The notes under the pieces: model-generated | What the model was told of the DNA's origin: nothing | What the model saw: the letters and a program-made list of their open reading frames with translations, nothing else | Database searches by the model: none | Source: Pelolinea sp. | GTDB lineage: Bacteria > Chloroflexota > Anaerolineae > Anaerolineales > Anaerolineaceae | Assembly: GCA_030692365.1 (NCBI GenBank) | Contig: JAUYCC010000011.1 | Location: forward strand, 1 to 64,000 | Direction: 5' to 3' | DNA: 64,000 nt | Position numbers and translations under genes: made by a program | Shown: piece by piece, positions 49,258 to 58,572 of the stretch | How positions within the stretch are numbered: position 1 is the stretch's first letter | How the letters are laid out: each line of letters starts with the position of its first letter

Positions 49258-49689
49258 ATGGCTGTTCAGAAACCAATGCACATATTGGCAGTTGATTGGG
49301 GCACCAAGCGAATCGGTGTGGCGATTAGCGACCCAACTGGAAGGATCGCAAGGCCGTTAGGAATAATTAACCACACCTCTCGATCAGAAGATGCCGAGAG
49401 GATAGTCAAGTTATCCCACGAGAATTCTGTAGATTCTATTATTATGGGGGTTACTTATGATGAAAATAACTGTCTGACCCCATCAGGGAGAAGCGCGAAC
49501 AGGCTTGCGGATGAGATTTCCAAACTATACGGCAAACAAATTGTTTTATGGGATGAAGCTTTTACAACCCTTTACGCGAAGCGATTACAAATAGAAAAAG
49601 GAACTTCGCGATCAAGACGAAAAGGTCATCAGGATGATATCGCGGCTGTGCTGCTTTTGCAGGATTATCTGGAAAAAATCAATCCATGA
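49258..49689 (+). CDS. ruvX: Holliday junction resolvase-like RuvX (YqgF)
   Basis: ILAVDWGTKRIGVAISDPTGRIARPL, VLWDEAFTTLYA, DDIAAVLLLQDYLE. Confidence 0.94.
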   Translation: MAVQKPMHILAVDWGTKRIGVAISDPTGRIARPLGIINHTSRSEDAERIVKLSHENSVDSIIMGVTYDENNCLTPSGRSANRLADEISKLYGKQIVLWDEAFTTLYAKRLQIEKGTSRSRRKGHQDDIAAVLLLQDYLEKINP

Positions 49690-50819
49690 AAGAAACAAAC
49701 CAAAAATTCATTTTAGCCGGGATCATTCTGACCATCCTGTTGGCCTTTATTGCATTAACATTTATTACGGTTACATTAATACCTGATATTACTGCTCGCT
49801 TGTTTGGTCCCCCGGGTCTTTTATTGGACAATTCCAATCGAATCCTTTATTCAACAAAGTTGTTTCTAAATAGAGACTTGCTCTTGACCCCGTATTCATC
49901 AAGTGGATCAGACCATCTTTTTATTATCAAGCCTGGTGAGACAGCTGCGGATGTGGTTGAGGATCTGTCGAATGCCAAATTAATAAAAGCCCCGGAAATT
50001 TTCAAAGATTATCTCGTTTATAAAGGAATTGACCGGCTGCTTCAAGCGGGAACTTTTCTTTTGAACCCTTCTATGAATCCAATTGAAATCGCCGCTGCGG
50101 TTTATGACGCCAATCCGCAGGATGTCGCTTTTTATTTTCTGGCAGGGTGGCGGGCAGAGGAAATCGCCGCACTTTTACCCACATCCGGTCTTAAGATATC
50201 TATCGAAGACTTCTTGAGTCTGGTCCATAATCCCCCAAAGTCATTATCCGCGTTTATTTCACCGGAAATAACTTCACTTGAGGGTTTTCTTTCTCCTGGG
50301 AATTATCAGGTTTTAAAATCGGTCACTGTAGAAGAATTGATCAGACAATTATTAATGAATTTCTCAAATCGGTTACCCACTAATTATGAAGTATCCCTTA
50401 AGAAAACAGGATTATCTCTCGATCAAGCGATTATCCTTGCCTCAATCGTTGAAAAGGAAACAATTCTTCCGGAGGAAGCGCCAATAATCGCGAGCGTATT
50501 TATTAACCGATTGAATGCCGGTATGCCCTTACAAAGTGACCCTACTGTTCAATACGCTTTGGGTTTTAGTATAGAACAGAAAACATGGTGGAAAAATCCA
50601 TTAACGAGTGAAGATTTATCCATTGATTCCCCGTTTAATACCTATCTTTTTCCAGGATTACCCCCAACTCCAATATGTAATCCCAAAGTTACTGCTATTT
50701 CAGCTGTTCTGAATCCGGCAGATACTGATTTCATCTTTTTCCGGGCGGTATGCGACGGAACAGGCAAACATACATTCAATTCAACCTATGAAGATCATCT
50801 CAAAGCCGCGTGCGAATAG
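49686..50819 (+). CDS. mltG: Endolytic transglycosylase MltG
   Basis: ILASIVEKETILPEEAPIIASVFINRLNAGMPLQSDPTVQYALG, SPFNTYLFPGLPPTPICNP; 4-bp overlap with ruvX. Confidence 0.94.
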   Translation: MKETNQKFILAGIILTILLAFIALTFITVTLIPDITARLFGPPGLLLDNSNRILYSTKLFLNRDLLLTPYSSSGSDHLFIIKPGETAADVVEDLSNAKLIKAPEIFKDYLVYKGIDRLLQAGTFLLNPSMNPIEIAAAVYDANPQDVAFYFLAGWRAEEIAALLPTSGLKISIEDFLSLVHNPPKSLSAFISPEITSLEGFLSPGNYQVLKSVTVEELIRQLLMNFSNRLPTNYEVSLKKTGLSLDQAIILASIVEKETILPEEAPIIASVFINRLNAGMPLQSDPTVQYALGFSIEQKTWWKNPLTSEDLSIDSPFNTYLFPGLPPTPICNPKVTAISAVLNPADTDFIFFRAVCDGTGKHTFNSTYEDHLKAACE

Positions 50820-50868
50820 AACTGGAATCAAATACCGGGAATTAATTTCAAATGTATAAAGGAATGAA

Positions 50869-50891
50869 AAACGCAGGATTACTCTGCGTTT
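50869..50891. terminator. Intrinsic terminator between convergent mltG and ferredoxin genes
   Basis: 8-bp stem AAACGCAG/CTGCGTTT (50869-50876/50884-50891) followed by taatttt. Confidence 0.65.
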
Positions 50892-50913
50892 AATTTTAAG
50901 ATGGCTTTCCTCT

Positions 50914-51324
50914 TTATTTCTGGGTGGAATACCCAGGTCCCTCTGTGTAGAAAGTCGCATTTTTTTCGATTGCGCCAGTAAGATCGACAATTTCACCCAG
51001 TTTCAAGATTCTGGTTGCCTGGAGTTGAACTGGTTCACCATTCCGATCTTCACCTTTATATAATTCGTTAAAACCTTTAGTTTCCAAAGGCGCTGATAGA
51101 ATTTCGCCGCCCTCGGCTTCGTATTCTTTGGGGACTTCAGATAATTCAAAGATAGCGGTATTTGGACATTCAGCTTCACAGGCACCGCAATCGATGCAGG
51201 CATCTGGATCTATGTTGTAAGTGGGATACTCTTCTATTGGTTCTCCAGGTGAAATGCAATCTACCGGACAGACTTCCACGCAGCTACTGTCACGCAGGCA
51301 AAGGTTGGTAATTACTCTGGGCAT
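50914..51324 (-). CDS. 4Fe-4S dicluster-type ferredoxin with C-terminal extension
   Basis: CLRDSSCVEVCPVDCI and CIDCGACEAECPN cluster motifs. Confidence 0.9.
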   Translation of the reverse strand: MPRVITNLCLRDSSCVEVCPVDCISPGEPIEEYPTYNIDPDACIDCGACEAECPNTAIFELSEVPKEYEAEGGEILSAPLETKGFNELYKGEDRNGEPVQLQATRILKLGEIVDLTGAIEKNATFYTEGPGYSTQK

Positions 51325-51351
51325 CGTTTTCCTCCATAAAAAGCAAAAAAC

Positions 51352-51954
51352 TTACTTATATCTGGCGCTGACTTTTTCCCAGTCCACCATATTCCAGAAA
51401 TCCTCAACAAATTCAGGGCGGCGGTTTTGATATTTCAAATAGTAAGCGTGCTCCCAGACATCAATTGTCAGGATAGGATGAAGGCCTTTTGATACAGGTG
51501 AATCCTGATTGGGAGTGGTTGTAATAACCAGACCGCCCGAGGCGTCTTTGCACAGCCAACCCCAACCGCTGCCAAATACACCGATTGAAGCGTCACTAAG
51601 TTCTTTCTTGAAGGCATCAAAACTGCCAAACTTGGATTTAATGGCTTCTGCGAGTTTTCCGCCCGGAGTGCCACCTTTTTTGGGTCCCAGTTGCTCCCAC
51701 CAAAGATTATGGTGGTAAAAGCCACCGCCGTGGTTGCGTACAGCTCCGCGTACATCTTCTGGGACTATGGTGAGATCGCTCAGAATAGCGACAATATCCA
51801 TTTTGAAGAATTCGGGATATTTTTCAAGCGCCGCATTTAATTTGGCAGTATATGTCGCATGGTGTTTGTCATGATGGGTTTCCACAGTCTTAGCATCCAT
51901 AAAGGGTTCCAACGCGTCATAGGCATAAGTTAATTCCTTTAATATGAAAGCCAT
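51352..51954 (-). CDS. Fe/Mn superoxide dismutase
   Basis: THHDKHHATY, NHGGGFYHHNLWWEQL, GSGWGWL, DVWEHAYYLKYQNRRPEFV. Confidence 0.96.
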   Translation of the reverse strand: MAFILKELTYAYDALEPFMDAKTVETHHDKHHATYTAKLNAALEKYPEFFKMDIVAILSDLTIVPEDVRGAVRNHGGGFYHHNLWWEQLGPKKGGTPGGKLAEAIKSKFGSFDAFKKELSDASIGVFGSGWGWLCKDASGGLVITTTPNQDSPVSKGLHPILTIDVWEHAYYLKYQNRRPEFVEDFWNMVDWEKVSARYK

Positions 51955-52028
51955 TTTCTCTCCTTAATTTTTCGTTTAATAAATCTTATATTTTTTGGGC
52001 ATCAATGTCAATAATGTTTGGGTTTGAA

Positions 52029-53534
52029 TCAAATATGTAAAGACCGGTTATAAACCATATTGATTTCACTCAACCAAGTTTTGATTTCATCTGTTACGGC
52101 GCCAGGTTTCATCCTCCACCGCCAATTGCCTTGAGAGGTTGCCGGAGTATTCATACGGGCGTTAGTGCCTAAAGCTAAAACATCCTGCATCGGCGCGATT
52201 GCCAGTTTCGCTGTTGAAGACCAGATCGAGCGAATCATCGCGTGAGGAATGAATTCTCTGGTTTTTCCCAGGTATTGCCTGCACAACTGTCTCTCATTTT
52301 CTGAAGCAGTATTTTGATACCACCCCAATGATGGGGGGTTGTCATGTGTGCCCGTATATGCCACACAATTTATGGGGTAATTATAGGGCAGATAATCGTT
52401 TATTGAATTTCCTCCGAAAGCAAATTGAAGGATTTTCATTCCCGGGAGGGCAAAGCGATCACGTAGATCAATTACATCAGGAGTAACTGTCCCCAAATCT
52501 TCTGCGATAAATGGTAAATATCCCAAATCAGATTTAATGGCATTGAAGAGTTCTGAACCAGGTCCGGTGACCCATTCACCTTCCTCTGCAGTTTCTGCTC
52601 CGGAAGGAATTTGATAATATCCGGCGAATCCTCTGAAGTGGTCCAGCCGGATGACATCAACGAATTTCAAAGTTTCTTTGAAACGCTTAATCCACCAGTG
52701 ATAGCAATTCTGATGATGTATCTCCCAATCATATAGAGGGTTGCCCCATAACTGCCCGGTGGGAGAAAAATAATCCGGCGGCACGCCGGCTACCACCGGA
52801 GGTTCCAAACGATTATTAAGCTTGAAAAGTTCAGGATATGCCCAGACATCTGCGCAGTCATACCCAAGAAATATCGGGATATCTCCAATAAAGTGGATAC
52901 CTTTGTTGTGTGAATATTCTCGTAAATTCTGCCATTGCAGGTGAAAGATGAATTGCAGAAAGGCATGAAACTCTACTTCCTTGTTGTGCTGCTCCTCAAA
53001 GAACAGAATAGCCTGCGGTTCGCGAAACCTCAAAGGATTTGGCCAATCTTTCCAGCTCGCCAGATGATAGTTTTCCCGAATTGCCATGAATAAGCAATAA
53101 TTCTCCAGCCATACCTGATTTAATTCTTTATATTTTTCAAACTCATTTTTGAATGGGGATCTTTTGCTGGAATAAAAAGCCGAGAATGCTTTTTCTAATA
53201 ATCTTCTCTTGAATCGGATTACTTTATTGAAATTAACATTTTGTTTTGGAAGTCTGGGGGAATTACTGAAATCCTCTGTTTTTAACAAACGTAATTCTGC
53301 CAGGTGGTCAGGATCAATAAATAGTGGGTTGCCAGCGAATGCGGATAACCCCTGGTAAGGAGAATTTCCGTAGCCAGTAGGGTTAAGTGGAAGCACTTGC
53401 CAATATTTAGTACCGGTTTCGGACAGAAAATCTACAAATTCATAGGCGGATTGCCCAAGATCACCAATCCCATATTTCCCGGGAAGGCAACTGAGGTGCA
53501 TGAGAATTCCACTGGAACGGGAGCTAATGGTCAT
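52029..53534 (-). CDS. malQ: 4-alpha-glucanotransferase (amylomaltase)
   Basis: GILMHLSCLPGKYGIGDLG, YWQVLPLNPTGYGNSPYQ, VIRLDHFRGFAGYYQIP, LPFIAEDLGTVTPDV, TGTHDNPPSLGWY. Confidence 0.96.
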   Translation of the reverse strand: MTISSRSSGILMHLSCLPGKYGIGDLGQSAYEFVDFLSETGTKYWQVLPLNPTGYGNSPYQGLSAFAGNPLFIDPDHLAELRLLKTEDFSNSPRLPKQNVNFNKVIRFKRRLLEKAFSAFYSSKRSPFKNEFEKYKELNQVWLENYCLFMAIRENYHLASWKDWPNPLRFREPQAILFFEEQHNKEVEFHAFLQFIFHLQWQNLREYSHNKGIHFIGDIPIFLGYDCADVWAYPELFKLNNRLEPPVVAGVPPDYFSPTGQLWGNPLYDWEIHHQNCYHWWIKRFKETLKFVDVIRLDHFRGFAGYYQIPSGAETAEEGEWVTGPGSELFNAIKSDLGYLPFIAEDLGTVTPDVIDLRDRFALPGMKILQFAFGGNSINDYLPYNYPINCVAYTGTHDNPPSLGWYQNTASENERQLCRQYLGKTREFIPHAMIRSIWSSTAKLAIAPMQDVLALGTNARMNTPATSQGNWRWRMKPGAVTDEIKTWLSEINMVYNRSLHI

Positions 53535-55015
53535 TATTTGGTCCCTATCTTCACGGACAGCATGGCTTTGTACAGATCAAGATACTGTCCCGCAGATTTT
53601 TTCCAGGAAAAATCAACATTCATAGCTCTTTTTTGAATAGATATCCATTTCTTTTTATTTTTATAATCCGATAAGGCTTTCCGCAGGCAATTAGCAAAAG
53701 TGAGACCATCAGCTTTTTCAAAAAGGTAACCGGTTCTTAAGTCAGGGGGTTCTGCAATGATGGAGTCTTTCAAACCGCCGACGGCTCTTGCGACCGGGAT
53801 ACAGCCATAGCGCATTGCAATCAACTGGGATAATCCGCAGGGTTCGTATAATGACGGCATTAACAAGATGTCACCTGATGCATACAAGCGATGGGCAAGC
53901 GGGTTATTAAACTCCAGAACAACCTTAAAGCGGTCAGGTATTTGCGATTCAAGATCTATTAACCCTTTTTCGAGTTCATGTTGTCCACTTCCCAAGAAGA
54001 TAGCTGACCACTCATCGTCAAAAAGATGGGGTAACCCTTGAAGCAAAATATCAATCCCTTTTTGGGGCGTTAATCTTGAAATCAAAACCAACAATGGTTT
54101 TTTTATATTGTTTCCCAAACCAAATTCTTGAAGGATTTTTTCTTTGTTGATATTACGTTTTTCCATCTGGTTAATGGAATAGTTTTGTGATAAACACTCA
54201 TCTGTAGCCGGATCCCACGTTGAAGTATCGATTCCATTCAGAATCCCGGTCGTCTTGTGGGTATTCCTGAAGAAAAAGTCAACCAAACCATTGCCAAATT
54301 CCTCCTGTTTTAACTCTTGGGCATAAGTCGGTGAGACCGCCACAATTTCATCCGCATTTTCTAGCCCCATTGGCAAGGGAAGAAATTTTGCCCAGCTTGG
54401 AAGTAAAATTGACTTTAATGGTTTGAGCTGAAATTCACGCAGGGTAGGCTGGCTACCTTCACCGGTGAATGGTAAATTATGAACGGTTAGTAATGAGCGA
54501 ACAGATCGATAAAATTTATCTGCCCTTCTTTTTTCGGCCAATTCATATACGGAGATCGCCGTATGCCAGTCATTGGCGTGAATAATATCTGGCGACCAAT
54601 CGATTACTTTAATAAATTCCAGGCAAGCTAAAGAAAAGAAAATATATTTCCGGGCATCTTCAATTTGAGTGGGATTGTAAACATTCTTATAACCTGAGGG
54701 ATTACCAGAACGTTTGACCAGGTAATAGGTAATACCCTGGTGAGCAAATTGAAAAACGATCCCTTTTGCGTACCCCGTATTGGTTTGAACCTTAATACTC
54801 GCGATTTTGGTTAAGGGTGGAACGGTTGCTTCAATCCCACCGTGGAAAGGGAGGACCACCCTGATATCAACATTCGAGCTGTCAGATGACTTAAATTCAG
54901 AAATCGCTTTTGGAAGGGAGCCCGCATAATCACCCAACCCGCCAATCTTCACGAAGGGTTCTGCTTCGGCGGTGATAAAAAGAACGCGCAGGGGAGAATG
55001 CATTTCCGATGGCAT
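53534..55015 (-). CDS. glgA: Glycogen (starch) synthase
   Basis: EAEPFVKIGGLGDYAGSLPKAI (KxGGL), DIIHANDWHTAI, ISRLTPQKGIDIL, MPSLYEPCGLSQLIAMRYGCIPVARAVGGLKDSI. Confidence 0.96.
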   Translation of the reverse strand: MPSEMHSPLRVLFITAEAEPFVKIGGLGDYAGSLPKAISEFKSSDSSNVDIRVVLPFHGGIEATVPPLTKIASIKVQTNTGYAKGIVFQFAHQGITYYLVKRSGNPSGYKNVYNPTQIEDARKYIFFSLACLEFIKVIDWSPDIIHANDWHTAISVYELAEKRRADKFYRSVRSLLTVHNLPFTGEGSQPTLREFQLKPLKSILLPSWAKFLPLPMGLENADEIVAVSPTYAQELKQEEFGNGLVDFFFRNTHKTTGILNGIDTSTWDPATDECLSQNYSINQMEKRNINKEKILQEFGLGNNIKKPLLVLISRLTPQKGIDILLQGLPHLFDDEWSAIFLGSGQHELEKGLIDLESQIPDRFKVVLEFNNPLAHRLYASGDILLMPSLYEPCGLSQLIAMRYGCIPVARAVGGLKDSIIAEPPDLRTGYLFEKADGLTFANCLRKALSDYKNKKKWISIQKRAMNVDFSWKKSAGQYLDLYKAMLSVKIGTK

Positions 55016-55020
55016 CAGTA

Positions 55021-56997
55021 TTATTTATTTTCCACGATTTCGATGTAATCCTTTGTAAGTTTCTCTTCTGTTTTTACTCCCAGGAAATTTATTAGGTCGA
55101 TAATTATGGAGGATTTTTCCTCTGCGTCTTTTTCGCTCCAGGTACGGGATTTGACTTCAAGGAAATAACCGAGGTCAGGTCTTAATATCTTATCAAGATT
55201 GATGAAGAATTCTTCACCTTTATATTCAACCAGATAGCGTATGCGATCTTTTTCGATTTCAGATTCTGATACCGGTTTGAAGTATTCACGATAGAATCGT
55301 AAACTTTGGTCAGCCGGAGCGATATAGCGGCTTCTCGAGAGTAAAACATCCTTGGGATACTGGCGTTCTCGTGTAGGTCCAACCAGCGTCAGGCGCGATC
55401 TTACATTGGAAATAGACCCATTCTTTTCAATGAAATGGTCTTCACGGAATCTCAGCCGGCCTTCGCTGTTATCCACAAATTCAAAGTAAGTATCATATTC
55501 ATGGTAATGGCGCGTGCGCAGGATTTTTAAATCGCCGGTTTCAATTTTTTGGATGACCGACGTTGGATCTTTAATGGCCACCTTGACTTGTATTTCGAAG
55601 CTTTCTTCCTGACTGGCGCCGCCAATAGCAATCAGTTTGGAGATAATGGATTTCTCCCGTTTGATGATAAATTTATCGATTTTTTCAGCGTATTCCTGGC
55701 TTTGGCGAATTAAATCTTTCTCATCCAAAGCCGAAATTACTCGGTCACTCATTATCCATTTGCCATTGACCATCACATCGGTTACATCCGATGATTTTCC
55801 GGCGTAGACAATTTGCGCGTAAATGCCGTCCGGGCTGTGGCGGAAATGAGGGCTGTTGTGAATGGTGTCCAAATCAATCAGGATCAGGTCAGCGCGTTTT
55901 CCGGGCTCGAGTGAACCAGTGAGGTGGTCGATATGCATTGCCTGGGCTCCCATGCGCGTAGCCATTTCAATAGTTCGCCTGGCTGGAACAACCGTTGGAT
56001 CACCGCTGGAGCCTTTGGCGATAAAGTTTGCCAGCCGAATCTCTTCAAAGAAATCCAGATCATTATTCGAGGCAGTGCCATCTGTGCCAATACCAACATT
56101 TAATCCTAGTTCAAGCATTTTTATTACAGGCGCAATACCCGACGCCAGTTTCAGGTTTGATGATGGGTTGTGGGCAACACCTACGTTTGAATGTTTGAGG
56201 GTTCTTATTTCACCTTCGTCGATATGGACACAGTGAGCGGCAATCGTTTTGGCTTCGAATACGCCCTGTTTCTTTACCCAGGGAACTACAGGCATACCGT
56301 TCTCTTTGCGCATATTCTCCACTTCTTCTTTTGTTTCCGAAATGTGGATATGAAGCGGTAGGTCAAATTCAAGCGCAAGATCAGTGCAAGCTTTCAGGAT
56401 TTCAGGGGGACAAGTATAAGGCGCGTGTGGGGCAACAGAGGGAATAATCAGTGGATGGTTTTTATACTTCCTCATAAAATCGCGGGTATATTCGAGCGAT
56501 TCTTCGTAGGAATGTGCGTCAGGAGTGGGGAATTTCATCACGGTTTGAGAGCAAACCGCTCGCAGACCTATTTCAGCCGTGGTTTTGGCTACTTCCTCTT
56601 CAAAATAATACATATCATTGAAACAGGTAACACCCGTACGGATGAACTCCGCGCAGGCGATTTTTGTCCCAAGGGAAACAAATTCCGGCGAAACAAATTC
56701 CCTTTCAACCGGCATCATATACCCCATCAGCCACACATCCAGCCGCAGGTCATCGGATAATCCCCGCAGCATAGTCATAGGGACATGGGTATGGGTGTTT
56801 ACAAAACCCGGCATAAGCACTTTACCCCCGCAGTCAAAGATGGCATCAGAGGAAAATTCTGAAAGTATCTCTTTTTCATTCCCAACGCTCACAATGCTGT
56901 CACGAGTAACAGCCACAGCCCCGGGATTGAATTGGTTAAATTCATTATCAACTGTAAGGACAATCGCATTTTTAAAAATCAGGTCTACTTTATTCAT
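55021..56997 (-). CDS. Fusion: MtaD/TrzN-type amidohydrolase + C-terminal CYTH-like domain
   Basis: N-terminal amidohydrolase (MPGFVNTHTHVPMTMLRG, LHIHISETKEE, AHCVHID, NVGIGTDGTASNNDLDFFEE); C-terminal EIQVKVAI...GRLRFRED...KDRIRYLVEYKGEEFFINLDKILRPDLGYFLEVKSRTWSEKDAEEKSSIIIDLINFLG is CYTH-like. Confidence 0.85.
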   Translation of the reverse strand: MNKVDLIFKNAIVLTVDNEFNQFNPGAVAVTRDSIVSVGNEKEILSEFSSDAIFDCGGKVLMPGFVNTHTHVPMTMLRGLSDDLRLDVWLMGYMMPVEREFVSPEFVSLGTKIACAEFIRTGVTCFNDMYYFEEEVAKTTAEIGLRAVCSQTVMKFPTPDAHSYEESLEYTRDFMRKYKNHPLIIPSVAPHAPYTCPPEILKACTDLALEFDLPLHIHISETKEEVENMRKENGMPVVPWVKKQGVFEAKTIAAHCVHIDEGEIRTLKHSNVGVAHNPSSNLKLASGIAPVIKMLELGLNVGIGTDGTASNNDLDFFEEIRLANFIAKGSSGDPTVVPARRTIEMATRMGAQAMHIDHLTGSLEPGKRADLILIDLDTIHNSPHFRHSPDGIYAQIVYAGKSSDVTDVMVNGKWIMSDRVISALDEKDLIRQSQEYAEKIDKFIIKREKSIISKLIAIGGASQEESFEIQVKVAIKDPTSVIQKIETGDLKILRTRHYHEYDTYFEFVDNSEGRLRFREDHFIEKNGSISNVRSRLTLVGPTRERQYPKDVLLSRSRYIAPADQSLRFYREYFKPVSESEIEKDRIRYLVEYKGEEFFINLDKILRPDLGYFLEVKSRTWSEKDAEEKSSIIIDLINFLGVKTEEKLTKDYIEIVENK

Positions 56998-58151
56998 TTG
57001 GCACCTTTTTCACTCAGAAAAATTTCTCTCAGAAAATTCAGAATATGATTACCTGCCCATTGGTTGAATTGGGAAGGATGTCCGCCATAATTGATTGATT
57101 TATTGAATACTTTTCCGAGGTAGATAATCTCTACATACAGCCCTTTATCGGTATTTTCCTGCCGCTTCAGGTAAATCACCATTTCAAAACCGTTTATATG
57201 ATTGTACATTGAACTGTCTGATGTAATAAATTGCCTGTTTTGAATTTCTTTCTTATGATCCGCGGGTAACTCAAGCCACCCGGACATTAAATCTGCGATT
57301 TCTGAGAACCTGTTTTCATAATAAATTATTAAATTGGTGGCATTTAGTTTGAGTTGATCAGATACAACCCTGTCGAGGGTCATATCATCTTCACCATAGA
57401 CATAATTTCCGAGCAATCGTTTAACTTGTGTTTCAACAGGTTTAATGAGCTCCCACGCCTGGTCGCGATCCATAGCCTTGGCTGTAATACGGATATCCAC
57501 CTGGGCGGGATGAGCCGCAAGCCCAACGGTTGGGTTGCTCATTTTCTCAAAATCAGACACCAATTCATCAACGCTTGATTCGCCTATTCCGGCCGTATGG
57601 ATGGTTCGGATGACAATGGCACTCTCTATGGGGTATTTTGATTTAATGATTGGAAGCACATCGCTATGAAGCAATGTCTTCATTTCTGAAGGAACCCCAG
57701 GAAGTGAAAACAGGATCTTATGGTTATCCTCAATATAAAAGGCAGGGGCAGTTCCCACAGGGTTAGGGATCGCCACAGCCCCATTCGGAATAAACGCCTG
57801 GCGTTTATTATTTTCAGAAGGGTTACGGCCATAGGCTTTAAATCTGGTAAGGATTTGGTCCCATAATTCCGGCCTGAATTCAGTTTTGCGGTTGAAAGCC
57901 AATGCCACCGCGCCGCGGGTTGGGTCATCAACGGTAGGGCCAAGCCCGCCGGTGGTGATGATAATATCCGCACGTTCCAGTGCGGCGAAAATTTCTTTAG
58001 CAATCCTTTCTTCATTATCACCAATCATGGACGCGTGGAAAATATCAATTCCTGCTGAGTTGAGTGTTTTTGCGATATAACTTGTATTGGTATCCTGGAT
58101 TTCTCCAAGTAATAATTCTGTTCCGATGGTAATAATTTCTGCGATTGGCAT
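56994..58151 (-). CDS. CinA-like protein: MoCF-type N-domain with divergent C-terminal domain
   Basis: EIITIGTELLLGEIQDTNTSYIAKTLNSAGI, TTGGLGPTVDDPTRGAVA, LFSLPGVPSEMKTL are CinA-like; the C-terminal ~120 aa lacks the AESCTGGL-type motif. Confidence 0.83.
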   Translation of the reverse strand: MPIAEIITIGTELLLGEIQDTNTSYIAKTLNSAGIDIFHASMIGDNEERIAKEIFAALERADIIITTGGLGPTVDDPTRGAVALAFNRKTEFRPELWDQILTRFKAYGRNPSENNKRQAFIPNGAVAIPNPVGTAPAFYIEDNHKILFSLPGVPSEMKTLLHSDVLPIIKSKYPIESAIVIRTIHTAGIGESSVDELVSDFEKMSNPTVGLAAHPAQVDIRITAKAMDRDQAWELIKPVETQVKRLLGNYVYGEDDMTLDRVVSDQLKLNATNLIIYYENRFSEIADLMSGWLELPADHKKEIQNRQFITSDSSMYNHINGFEMVIYLKRQENTDKGLYVEIIYLGKVFNKSINYGGHPSQFNQWAGNHILNFLREIFLSEKGAK

Positions 58152-58288
58152 TTGTTGACCTTACGTAAAGAGGGATACATAAATTTTAACCGGGAATTAA
58201 TTAAAATCTGGGCATATTTGCTTTCTGAAAGAATCACCCATTCACTTACCTGTTCACCTGCCTGTTCATTGATACTGAACACTTTTTT

Positions 58289-58531
58289 CTCAAGCCTGCG
58301 GGCATCGAGCCATGGGCTTGAGTGCGGAAAAGCTGGATTGTCTCGGGAGAGTCTTGTTTATGCTCGTTTTGCGCCCAAATTCGGGCTGAAACCAGTATTT
58401 CGCAGACCCCCGCTCGTCAATCCAGAGCGTCGGGGCGCTCACCAACCAAAGTGCATGGTCGGTTTCGACCCCGACTAACGACAGCTGCGCCTGATATTTT
58501 CCGCACCTTTTGCCAGGCGCGCAGAGGCAAA
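58289..58531 (+). other. Structured intergenic element (candidate ncRNA, leader RNA or dispersed structured repeat)
   Basis: Hand-found perfect complements: 58289-58296/58315-58322; 58322-58331/58497-58506; 58333-58340/58418-58425; 58373-58376/58383-58386; 58429-58435/58469-58475; 58509-58514/58526-58531. Strand is arbitrary. Confidence 0.5.
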
Positions 58532-58572
58532 CCCCCTATGTTATAAAATAAGGATATGGAGGGTTTTCTCAA

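Noticed and set aside
58289-58322. Intrinsic terminator for the cinA-like operon or neighbour
   Set aside because: The run of T's lies before the hairpin on the plus strand (A's after it on the minus strand), the wrong arrangement for termination in either direction.
58322-58546. 74-aa and 108-aa ORFs in the intergenic element
   Set aside because: Arg/Pro/Ser-rich with no coding signature; the same bases form long complementary helices.
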